Shown: positions 1 to 6,942 of the stretch, in pieces
How the letters are laid out: each line of letters opens with the position of its first letter
How positions within the stretch are numbered: position 1 is the stretch's first letter
Assembly: GCA_946478755.1 (NCBI GenBank)
Contig: CAMLDJ010000286.1
Coordinates: 1 to 6,963 of the forward strand
DNA: 6,963 nt
Reading direction: 5' to 3'
Source: an uncultured Pedobacter sp.
Lineage (GTDB): Bacteria; Bacteroidota; Bacteroidia; Sphingobacteriales; Sphingobacteriaceae
Notes under the pieces: model-generated
The model's database searches: none
What the model was told of the DNA's origin: nothing
Seen by the model: the letters and a program-made list of their open reading frames with translations, nothing else
Program-made: the position numbers and the translations under genes

Positions 1-1174
1 CAAGATGTTCGGGTTTCAGAATCTCTGTCGTTGCCCTTCCCTCATTACAATAGCGGAAGGGATCATCAAATAAGCCCAACTTATACTTGGCTTCTAAAAC
101 CAGCCGGCAGGCATCGTCGATTCTTTGTGCTTTTACTTTACCCTGCTGTACAGATCTTTTAAGGGTAGTTAAGAACCCTTCACCCACCATATCCATATCT
201 ACTCCTGCATTTAATGATAAGGCGGAAACCGTTTGCAGGTCGCCAAGTCCATGATCTGTCAGTTCATTCACCGCAGTATAATCGGTAACCACCAAGCCCT
301 TAAACCCCCATTGCCTGCGTAACAAATCTGTCATCAGCCATTTATTTGCTGTAGCCGGTACACCATTGATGTCATTAAAGGAAGTCATAATACTGCCCGC
401 GCCCGCATCAAGCGCTGCTTTGTAGGGCGGCAAGTACTCGTTATACATGCGGTCAAGACTCATGTCGGTCGTATTGTAGTCCCTACCTGCTTCAGCGGCA
501 CCATAAAGGGCAAAATGTTTTACACAAGCCATCATCGTATTGTATTTCGAGAGGTCATCCCCCTGGTAACCGCGAACCATTGCTCTGGCGATTTGCGACC
601 CCAGGTAAGGATCTTCTCCTGAACCTTCAGATATCCTTCCCCAGCGCGGGTCCCTCGAAATATCCACCATAGGGGAGAAGGTCCAGTTGATGCCATCTGC
701 CGTAGCTTCAACAGCTGCAATCCGGGCTGTGTTCTCAATCAGGGTCATGTCCCAGCTGCAAGATAACGCAAGGGGTATGGGAAAGGTAGTTTTGTAACCA
801 TGGATTACGTCCTGGCCAAATATAATCGGAATTTTTAGCCGGCTTTGTGTGACGGCTGCTTCCTGTGTCTTACGGATCTTTGCAGGAGTGGTCAGACTAA
901 AAATACCTCCAACCTGTCCTTTTTTTATTTTATTTTCGACATCTGTACTGATTACCGACCCGGTCGTCGCCTCTCCTCCGGTAAGCAAATTGAGTTGGCC
1001 TATCTTTTCATCCAATGTCATTTTTGACATCAGCGTCCTGATAAAAGTGTTCATTTTCTGATTGGCGGAAGGAACCGTTTTTTTTTTCTGTGCCATTGCT
1101 ATGCCCCCACTTAAAAACAGCGCTATAGTGTATAAAAGAGTGATAAGATTTAAAGATGTCGCTTTCATGATCAT
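1..1174 (-). CDS. bglX: GH3 beta-glucosidase, BglX-like (N-terminal part; cut by window edge)
   Basis: Partial gene: 391 codons are present and the frame stays open to position 1, so the C-terminal half is missing. Family 3 retaining glycosidases usually release glucose from the non-reducing end of oligosaccharides. A Sec signal peptide ends at A-M-A|Q (about residue 28), which suggests the periplasm. The (beta/alpha)8 domain is clear: GQDVIHG with substrate-binding D122, SPMVDISRDPRWGR, the K219-H220 pair in KHFALYG, and VVTDYTAVNEL with D298 as the predicted nucleophile. The acid/base Glu would lie in the missing second domain. Two in-frame ATGs lie two codons apart (1174 and 1168), and neither has a clear Shine-Dalgarno site. 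The gene follows the GH43 gene by 27 bp and is probably cotranscribed. Family certain; the symbol is by homology only. Beta-1,2 (sophorose-type) specificity is inferred from the neighbours, since GH3 alone does not define linkage. Confidence 0.93.
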   Translation of the reverse strand, partial: MIMKATSLNLITLLYTIALFLSGGIAMAQKKKTVPSANQKMNTFIRTLMSKMTLDEKIGQLNLLTGGEATTGSVISTDVENKIKKGQVGGIFSLTTPAKIRKTQEAAVTQSRLKIPIIFGQDVIHGYKTTFPIPLALSCSWDMTLIENTARIAAVEATADGINWTFSPMVDISRDPRWGRISEGSGEDPYLGSQIARAMVRGYQGDDLSKYNTMMACVKHFALYGAAEAGRDYNTTDMSLDRMYNEYLPPYKAALDAGAGSIMTSFNDINGVPATANKWLMTDLLRRQWGFKGLVVTDYTAVNELTDHGLGDLQTVSALSLNAGVDMDMVGEGFLTTLKRSVQQGKVKAQRIDDACRLVLEAKYKLGLFDDPFRYCNEGRATTEILKPEHL

Positions 1175-1201
1175 GTGTTTTTAAATTTTGTCAAGGCTTG
1201 T

Positions 1202-2950
1202 TTAGTTGACCCTGATAACGCTGGTCTTTTTAGATACGCCACTTTCATTAATGGCTTCAATGCTGAAATAATAGGGCTTGTCTTTATCCATTCCTTTATA
1301 CCAATACTCATTGGAATTGTATACCATAATGCAATTGTATAATTTATCAGGTGCTGTACCCAGGTAAATATTATAAGCGTAAGCATCGGCTACAGGCGGC
1401 CATTTTATCCAGGCACTGCGTTTATCTTTCTCTGTTCTGAGCACCACGAGTCCTTCTACACTTTTCGGCGGGTTGCCGCTTGCGTTTCCAAAAACCCGGA
1501 TACCACTAATGGCAAATTTTCCGGTGGGCATATGTATGTTCTCCAGCTTGATGAAACGACTTGTTATAGCCTGTTCCAGTTCAATGTAATCATGGGGGAC
1601 ATCGGTTTTGTTCTTACTTTTATCTGCCAGTATTTTCCATTTGATGCCATCAGTTGAGGTCCATAGCCTGTATTGATGATAAATATGCTGCTGTTTGCCC
1701 AGAAATTCTGCGTCCTGGTCTGCATAGTTGATCTGAATGGCATTTACTTTGGAAATATTTCCAAGATCTGTCTGGATCCATTCTCCTTGATTACCGGTTG
1801 CTGCGCTCCAATAGGTTTTAATGCTTTCATCAACTGCATTGTTGGCAGCGTAAGCACCATAAGTGGAGGATACCCTAACGGGTTTATTGTAGTTAAGCAA
1901 CATCCAGCCGGTGAAACCACTTTTTAGATGATTGGACTTTTCAGTAGGCAGGAAATGTGGGTAGTCGCCAAACGCCGCATCCATATACATGACATCGTCT
2001 TTGTCGAAGCCGGCTGGCCATATGCCAAGCCTGCGTTCAAAATTATTTTTTACGGATATGGCTATGGTGGCTACATGCCAGTAATTGCTCCATTTATCCT
2101 GGTAAGTGGCCCCATGACCAGCACCACGGGCAAAGCCACCTGGTTTATAGGAGAAGGGGAGCGATTGGTGTTCAAAAGGCCCCAGAGGACTTTTGCCTAT
2201 AGCCACTCCGTCAGCATAACCACTGAATTCTGTTCCGGGTGCACCGTACTGAAGGTAATATTTATCGTTGTGCCGGGTTACCCAGGCGCCTTCCATAAAT
2301 GGATCCAGAAAGGTATTGTCCAGGAATTCCCCAAAACGCTGCCAGCCAAAACGATCGGGGTTCAGGAGTAAAAGTTCTTTCCGTGTACCAATGGGCTCAA
2401 ATGTTTTGCGGTTCAGCTCAATTCCATATAACGGATAAACATTGCTGCTGCCATTGTACATGTATAATCTGCCGTCCTCATCTATAAAATGGGCTGGGTC
2501 CCAGCCACCGATCTCGAATTCATGAACCGCTTCCTTCCATTGGTTGTTTTTAGGATCGGTGCTCATCCATATCGGGAAATTCCTGGAGTATGTAGAGCCA
2601 AAAACAAGCATGGTATCACCCTGGATCCATACCGAGGGTGCGCAAAGATCATCGTAAACTTTGTGCTCCGGTCTTAGAAAATTTTTAGATACAAATTTCC
2701 AGTTGTACATATCGCTGCTCCACCAATAGCCCCATTGATTGGTAGAGAACAGATAATAATCACCTTTATAAGTAACAATTACCGGATCTGCTGTGGCCCG
2801 GTGCCTGCCTTGTTCTGAAAAATTTGGAATAGGTGTGTACCCATAATCCAGATTTATTGGATTGCAGTAGGTACGCTGTTTCTTTTGCGCGAATGCCCCT
2901 ATACCGAAGATGAGCATGAGGAATAAAGAAATGTGTTTTTTCAAAGCCAT
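1202..2950 (-). CDS. Exported GH43 family glycoside hydrolase with F5/8 type C and fibronectin III-like domains
   Basis: A 582-residue exported enzyme. The Sec signal peptide is cleaved at A-F-A|Q (after residue 21) and has no lipobox, so a periplasmic or secreted protein is expected. Residues about 28-335 form a GH43 five-bladed propeller. The expected catalytic triad is visible: D55 in TADPVIV (general base), D151 in GGWDPAHFIDEDG (pKa modulator) and E220 in DPFMEGAWV (general acid). H279 in GAGHG matches the axial His of many GH43 enzymes. Residues about 353-488 resemble an F5/8 type C (discoidin, CBM32-like) domain, with NNAVDESIKTYWSA and the closing RFIKLE...ISGIRVFG pattern. Residues about 495-582 resemble a fibronectin III module. 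The start codon lies 3 bp after the previous stop, which implies translational coupling. Characterised GH43 members include arabinofuranosidases, xylosidases and galactofuranosidases. The substrate here cannot be read from sequence, and a GH43 in this setting is unexpected. Confidence 0.92.
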   Translation of the reverse strand: MALKKHISLFLMLIFGIGAFAQKKQRTYCNPINLDYGYTPIPNFSEQGRHRATADPVIVTYKGDYYLFSTNQWGYWWSSDMYNWKFVSKNFLRPEHKVYDDLCAPSVWIQGDTMLVFGSTYSRNFPIWMSTDPKNNQWKEAVHEFEIGGWDPAHFIDEDGRLYMYNGSSNVYPLYGIELNRKTFEPIGTRKELLLLNPDRFGWQRFGEFLDNTFLDPFMEGAWVTRHNDKYYLQYGAPGTEFSGYADGVAIGKSPLGPFEHQSLPFSYKPGGFARGAGHGATYQDKWSNYWHVATIAISVKNNFERRLGIWPAGFDKDDVMYMDAAFGDYPHFLPTEKSNHLKSGFTGWMLLNYNKPVRVSSTYGAYAANNAVDESIKTYWSAATGNQGEWIQTDLGNISKVNAIQINYADQDAEFLGKQQHIYHQYRLWTSTDGIKWKILADKSKNKTDVPHDYIELEQAITSRFIKLENIHMPTGKFAISGIRVFGNASGNPPKSVEGLVVLRTEKDKRSAWIKWPPVADAYAYNIYLGTAPDKLYNCIMVYNSNEYWYKGMDKDKPYYFSIEAINESGVSKKTSVIRVN

Positions 2951-2953
2951 AAT

Positions 2954-4342
2954 CTACAAAGCAGGGCTGTTGAACCCTAATTTTTTAAGTCCTTTTTTTA
3001 CATCCGGACTGCTCATAAATAATTTCCATAATAAACCACTGCGGTAATTTTCTATCATTACAATAATCGGCCCCTGGTCAATGGCCAGATGTGATTTAGC
3101 ATACCAGCCCTTTTCTTCACTAAAAGCGTCAATAAAGCCGTATTCGCTCCATAGCTTGTCGCCCATTTTGTAATAATAATGCTTTAATGCCTGCATAGCA
3201 TATTCCGGCGTATAAGGGAAAGAGGACAATGCAGCTGTCGGTGTAATTACACCGAGGTCTTCCGTCGGCGAGTGGGCCGCGTAACCACCCCAACTATCAC
3301 TGGCCGTTAAACCCCAGCTGTCGGCGCTATAGCCCTTGTATTTTTTTGGGTTTTCTATGCAATAGGCCCTGTTAATAAGCACATGGTTTTTGTTCTGCTG
3401 CCAATAATCCGCATATCGGTCCTTTAGCCCCCGTGGGTCTAAGCCAAGAAAGGAATATTGAGAAAAGAACAGCGGCCCGCCGTAATCAAAGCCAAGTGGA
3501 AGCGTTACGCCGTTAAACGTCCGGCCATTGAAAAACGTATTGCTATTTGCCCAGCCTTCATCGTATACACGTTTAGTGATGGTGTGTTTTGGCCCGGCTG
3601 CTGCCAGCACATAAGTGATCAGACATTCATTCCATCCTTTGATCTGGTGATTCATGCTCCATCCATTATTCGGGCTCCAATGCCAGTACAATACGTTTTG
3701 GTTTTGGCTGAACCAATCCCATTCTATCCCTTCCCACATCCATAGTATTTTGTTCCGGATGTCGCGTTCAACAGCATTATCACCGGTATAATACTGCCTG
3801 GCGGTTAGTAATCCCTGAAACAAAAATGAAGTTTCCACCAGATCAGCACCATCATCTTTCAGGCTAAAGCGGATTGTTTTTCCTGTTTCTCCATTTAGCC
3901 AGTGTGGGAAAGCGCCATGATACATATCAGCTTTCCACAGGAAATCTACTATCTTTTTCGTACGTTCTGCGGCTTGCTGGCGCGTGATGAATTTACGTTC
4001 TGCAGCAACAATGATGGCCATGATACCGAAACCTGTACCTCCGGTGGTTACTACTTCCTGGCCATAGTCGAATGACCTGTTGCTTCGCTCCCGTGCCATG
4101 CCGCTAACAGGGTGTCCGAAGTCCCAGAAGTACCGAAAGGTTTGCTTCTGTACCAGGTCGAGCAACTGGTCATCACTGAGATTTTTTTTAATGCCTTTTT
4201 CAGGTTTGATGCGTATTTTCGTTTTTGACGGGGATTGTGCATAGCAGGCCTGTACTACAAGAAGCAGGATGAAAAGTGGAATGAGGAACCGGAATAAGTT
4301 ATTTTTAGTACGCATATTGAAAAGGACATTTGTGTTTAACAT
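2954..4342 (-). CDS. GH144-type beta-1,2-glucanase ('glucoamylase family', PF10091), exported
   Basis: A 462-residue exported protein. Residues about 57-460 form an (alpha/alpha)6-barrel domain of the PF10091 'glycoamylase' type. Landmark motifs are YFWDFGHPVSGMARER (71-86), FPHWLNG (145-151), KDDGADLVETSF (162-173), LYWHWSP, IKGWNECLITYVLAA (234-248), GGPLFFSQYSFLG and AIDQGPIIVMIENYRSGLLW. D163, D167, E170 and E239 reproduce the spacing of the active-site acids I recall for the GH144 founder from Chitinophaga pinensis (D135, D139, E142, E211). It lacks the Ig-like domain of its paralogue just upstream. The signal peptide is ambiguous: C33 in VVQAC could be lipidated, or signal peptidase I could cut after A35 (CYA|Q). 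The start may instead be Met10 (position 4315), which gives a more typical n-region. It lies 12 bp after its paralogue. Predicted to cut beta-1,2-glucan or its oligosaccharides, probably in the periplasm; endo or exo action is unknown. Automated pipelines tend to call it glucoamylase, but nothing here points to starch. Confidence 0.9.
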   Translation of the reverse strand: MLNTNVLFNMRTKNNLFRFLIPLFILLLVVQACYAQSPSKTKIRIKPEKGIKKNLSDDQLLDLVQKQTFRYFWDFGHPVSGMARERSNRSFDYGQEVVTTGGTGFGIMAIIVAAERKFITRQQAAERTKKIVDFLWKADMYHGAFPHWLNGETGKTIRFSLKDDGADLVETSFLFQGLLTARQYYTGDNAVERDIRNKILWMWEGIEWDWFSQNQNVLYWHWSPNNGWSMNHQIKGWNECLITYVLAAAGPKHTITKRVYDEGWANSNTFFNGRTFNGVTLPLGFDYGGPLFFSQYSFLGLDPRGLKDRYADYWQQNKNHVLINRAYCIENPKKYKGYSADSWGLTASDSWGGYAAHSPTEDLGVITPTAALSSFPYTPEYAMQALKHYYYKMGDKLWSEYGFIDAFSEEKGWYAKSHLAIDQGPIIVMIENYRSGLLWKLFMSSPDVKKGLKKLGFNSPAL

Positions 4343-4354
4343 ATCATATGTATT

Positions 4355-6004
4355 TTAAAGATCGGGAGCCGAAAAGCCGAGCTTTTGCATTCCGGATTTT
4401 ACTTCCGGGCAACTCATAAATAAGTTCCATAGTAGTTTGCTGCGGTGGTTTTCGATCATGATGATGATTGGTCCCTGGTCTATGGCCAGAGTTGAACTGG
4501 CAAACCACTGTTGCTGTAAAGAAAAGGCATCTACAAATCCATATGCTGCAAATATTTTGTCGCCAAGCTTGTAATAAAAGAACTTAATGGCGTTCATAGA
4601 CTCGTTTGGGGTATAGGGAAGCGAAGCTATTGCGGCAGTAGGGGCAATCACACTCACATCGTTTGCGGGCGAGCTGGCCGTATAGCCATTATTAATGTCG
4701 CTTGCGGTTAAGCCCCAGCACTGTTCGCTGTAACCGTAATAGTCTTTGGGATTTGCTTTGCAATAGTTGTAGTTAATCAGTGCATGCGCTTTATTCTGTA
4801 CTTCATAATTGGCGTAAGCATCCGTTAATCCAATGGGATTAATACCCAAAAAAGAGTAATGCGCAAAGAATAGCGGTCCGCCCTGATCCGGACCCAGGGG
4901 TAATGGAATGCCGTAGTAAACCCTGCCGTTTTTAATGGCTCCGTTTTGTGCCCATCCATTGTCGTATACCGATTTTGGAATGGTATGTGTAGGTGAAGAT
5001 GCTGCCAGCACATAAGTGATGAGTGCTTCATTCCAGCCAGTTATCTGCATATTTATATCCCAGTTGTAATCAGGGCTCCAATGCCAGTATAGCGTATTGC
5101 TGTTGTCTTTTCTGTACCAGTCCCATTCTACTGCCTGATAAATGTTATTAATATCTGCTCTTAAGGCAGTCTCGGCAGGATCAGCACCATTGAAATATTG
5201 CCTTGCGGATAATAATCCCTGCATCAATAGGGAGGTCTCTACCAGATCGCCTCCATTGTCTTTCTGACTGAAGGGAACGACTTTTCCGGTGTTTCCGTTT
5301 AACCAGTGCGGATAGGCGCCATGAAAGCGATCGGCCGTTTTTAAAAAATTAATTATCTTTTGAACTCGGGCAAGGCCTTCCGTCCTGCTAATAAAATTTC
5401 TATGGATCCCTGTTACCAGGGCCATTACTCCGAATCCGGATCCGCCGCTGGTCACCACATCACCGGAAGTGTTTCTTTCTCTCGCCATTCCGCTTTGTGG
5501 ATGACCGAAATCATAAAAGTATTTAAAGGTTTGCTGCTGTATTTTAGTCAGCAGCTCTTCGTCAGTTATCCTTGGAAATTTGTCGGTATCATCTACCCCG
5601 GTATTGAAGGTGATGCTAACCTCCGTTTGAAGATTTCCGCCTGCAGTAGATTTTAGTGTGGTCGGCACCCTTACGTTGTAGACGCTTATACCCGCCAGGC
5701 TCGCAGTTGGTCGAATTACGATCGTATTCCCATTTTCCAGTATAGCTGTAAAAGCAACACTTACCGCACTGCTTAGGTTCTTAAAAATGATGTTTGCCGA
5801 TAGGTTGGATGCATTTACGGCAGTTGAAAAGCTTATTTTGATAACCGGGTCAACAGCTGTATTGTTGTAGGGGCCTGTCGTTACGCCATTTATAACTACG
5901 GCTGTTTCCCGGAAGGTTAGGGGTACAGGGCTATCCTCTTTTCCTTTTTTACAGGAGAGGAAGAGAAAAATTAACAGGAACAAGCAGATGTATATTTTAT
6001 TCAT
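4355..6004 (-). CDS. Surface lipoprotein: Ig-like (Big_5) domain plus GH144-type beta-1,2-glucanase domain
   Basis: A 549-residue lipoprotein. The signal peptide ends in lipobox LFLSC with C18 as the lipidated residue. The next residues, KKGKED, resemble the charged export signal that sends Bacteroidota lipoproteins to the outer face of the outer membrane. Residues about 29-136 look like an SbsA/Big_5-type Ig-like domain, probably a spacer or stalk. Residues about 147-549 are the PF10091/GH144 barrel, with YFYDFGHPQSGMARER, YPHWLNG, KDNGGDLVETS (D249, D253, E256), ITGWNEALITYVLAA (E326) and AIDQGPIIIMIENHRS. The barrel aligns with the next gene's product over its whole length, with more than half of residues identical by eye, so the two are tandem paralogues. 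The start codon lies only 13 nt from the T-run of a terminator-like hairpin. Predicted to make the first, extracellular cuts in beta-1,2-glucan. Domain assignment is strong; linkage specificity rests on recalled active-site spacing. Confidence 0.92.
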   Translation of the reverse strand: MNKIYICLFLLIFLFLSCKKGKEDSPVPLTFRETAVVINGVTTGPYNNTAVDPVIKISFSTAVNASNLSANIIFKNLSSAVSVAFTAILENGNTIVIRPTASLAGISVYNVRVPTTLKSTAGGNLQTEVSITFNTGVDDTDKFPRITDEELLTKIQQQTFKYFYDFGHPQSGMARERNTSGDVVTSGGSGFGVMALVTGIHRNFISRTEGLARVQKIINFLKTADRFHGAYPHWLNGNTGKVVPFSQKDNGGDLVETSLLMQGLLSARQYFNGADPAETALRADINNIYQAVEWDWYRKDNSNTLYWHWSPDYNWDINMQITGWNEALITYVLAASSPTHTIPKSVYDNGWAQNGAIKNGRVYYGIPLPLGPDQGGPLFFAHYSFLGINPIGLTDAYANYEVQNKAHALINYNYCKANPKDYYGYSEQCWGLTASDINNGYTASSPANDVSVIAPTAAIASLPYTPNESMNAIKFFYYKLGDKIFAAYGFVDAFSLQQQWFASSTLAIDQGPIIIMIENHRSKLLWNLFMSCPEVKSGMQKLGFSAPDL

Positions 6005-6017
6005 GGGTTAAGCATTT

Positions 6018-6051
6018 AAAAAGACTGCCGGACAGCCTCCGGCAGTCTTTT
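6018..6051 (-). terminator. Terminator-like 13-bp stem-loop between the LamG gene and the GH144 gene
   Basis: A perfect 13-bp inverted repeat: the left arm aaaagactgccgg at 6019-6031 pairs with ccggcagtctttt at 6039-6051, around a 7-nt loop. On the minus strand the stem is GC-rich near the loop and runs into five Ts (complement of 6018-6022), the layout of an intrinsic terminator. It sits 15 bp past the LamG stop codon and ends 13 nt before the next start codon, leaving almost no room for a promoter in between. All flanking genes point the same way, so it is inside the locus and not between converging operons. It could be a leaky terminator that lowers enzyme expression relative to the binding and transport genes, or a 3'-end stabiliser of the upstream mRNA. 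The structure is certain; the function is inferred. Confidence 0.82.
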
Positions 6052-6066
6052 AAATTTTGTGCAGAT

Positions 6067-6921
6067 TTATCTGCCTTGTCTTTCCAGAATAGAAAGTGCA
6101 GACACTTCTATGGCAGTTAGGGCTTTGTTGTAAATCCTGACTTCATCCATTTTTCCTGGCAGATAACCCGCCCAGTCCTGGGCCCCTGCACCTGTGGTAC
6201 TGCTCGGAACAGTCATAAAATGCAATGCGCCAAAAACGATGGGGCCTACATTAATAAACCGGATAGGTCCCATGTTTGCTTGTGTAGTTGTTCTGGCAAG
6301 AGAGCCATTTACATAAGATTTGAAATTTCCGGCTCCATCATAGGTAATTACATATTGCACCCAATTGTTAAACCCGTTCTGTACATCCTGGATATTGTTG
6401 TCAAACGATGCTCCATTGTCATTGTAAAGCGCTTTGAAGCGTGCCAGCGTAGTCGTTCCCCCATTTTCAAAGAAAACATTAATGTTCCCCCAGAAACCTT
6501 GGGTATCTCCCAAACTAAATATTCCGGTAGCACCGGTATTTTGAGGTGTATTCACCCAAAAGCTTACGGTGTATTGTGTCATAGTCCGAACTGCGGTACT
6601 CGCAACGGCTGTGGCATATGCTTTTTTTGTTGCATCTGGATTGCCGGTAAGTGCCTTTCCTTTAAGCCCTTCAGTAAAGGTCATTCCGGCATTTGTGCCG
6701 GTGGTGTTGGAAACGGAATCGAGCAAGTTATCGGCGTTGAAATTCCAGTAAGCCACCAGATTAGTAGGTGCAATTTCAATGGATGCGGAATAGCCCCCCG
6801 CCGTTTTTGGTATATCACCTGGCGGGAAATCGTCATTGTTGTCGTTTTTTGTACAGGAAAATAATAATGTACTTCCAATTATTATACCTGCAAAGCCTAT
6901 ATTTAAATTTCTAAATTTCAT
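6067..6921 (-). CDS. LamG/concanavalin-like domain surface lipoprotein, putative glycan-binding protein
   Basis: A 284-residue lipoprotein. The signal peptide ends in lipobox LLFSC with C23 as the lipid-bearing residue. It is followed by TKNDNNDDF, an Asn/Asp-rich stretch like the surface-export signal of Bacteroidota lipoproteins. Residues about 53-280 form one LamG/concanavalin-like jelly roll (Laminin_G_3 type). The typical pattern is visible: NLVAYWNFN at the start, the GLKGKAL turn, YTVSFWVNT, NWVQYVITYDGAGNFKSYVNG in the middle, and GKMDEVRIYNKALTAIEV at the C terminus. No catalytic motif of a LamG-related hydrolase (for example the GH16 E-x-D-x-x-E) was seen, so binding is more likely than cleavage. 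It lies where SusE/SusF-type surface glycan-binding proteins are usually encoded, after a probable susD and before the enzymes. The start ATG follows the upstream stop by 21 bp. Ligand unknown; beta-1,2-glucan is inferred from the enzymes downstream. Confidence 0.88.
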   Translation of the reverse strand: MKFRNLNIGFAGIIIGSTLLFSCTKNDNNDDFPPGDIPKTAGGYSASIEIAPTNLVAYWNFNADNLLDSVSNTTGTNAGMTFTEGLKGKALTGNPDATKKAYATAVASTAVRTMTQYTVSFWVNTPQNTGATGIFSLGDTQGFWGNINVFFENGGTTTLARFKALYNDNGASFDNNIQDVQNGFNNWVQYVITYDGAGNFKSYVNGSLARTTTQANMGPIRFINVGPIVFGALHFMTVPSSTTGAGAQDWAGYLPGKMDEVRIYNKALTAIEVSALSILERQGR

Positions 6922-6942
6922 CTTCTGATTGTCTTAAGGTGA

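Noticed and set aside
1189..1194. A TTGACA sequence on the minus strand just upstream of the GH3 start
   Set aside because: It resembles an E. coli -35 box, but Bacteroidota use a different promoter pattern (about TTTG and TAnnTTTG). There is also no room for a -10 box and leader before the start codon.
1171..1386. A 71-codon minus-strand frame overlapping the end of the GH43 gene and the GH3 start
   Set aside because: It is out of frame with the fibronectin III-like end of the GH43 protein, which reads through normally to its stop at 1202.
1928..2371. A 147-codon plus-strand frame inside the GH43 gene
   Set aside because: Antisense to the conserved GH43 catalytic region, with no recognisable domain or start context.
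2954..6004. Starch or glycogen glucoamylase function for the two PF10091 proteins
   Set aside because: The family name suggests it, but the motifs and acidic-residue spacing fit GH144. No GH15, GH13 or GH97 enzyme is nearby.
6220..6864. A 214-codon open frame on the plus strand opposite the LamG gene
   Set aside because: It lies wholly antisense to a gene with clear domain and lipoprotein features. Its product is rich in Cys, Ile and Gly with no recognisable domain, as expected of a shadow frame.
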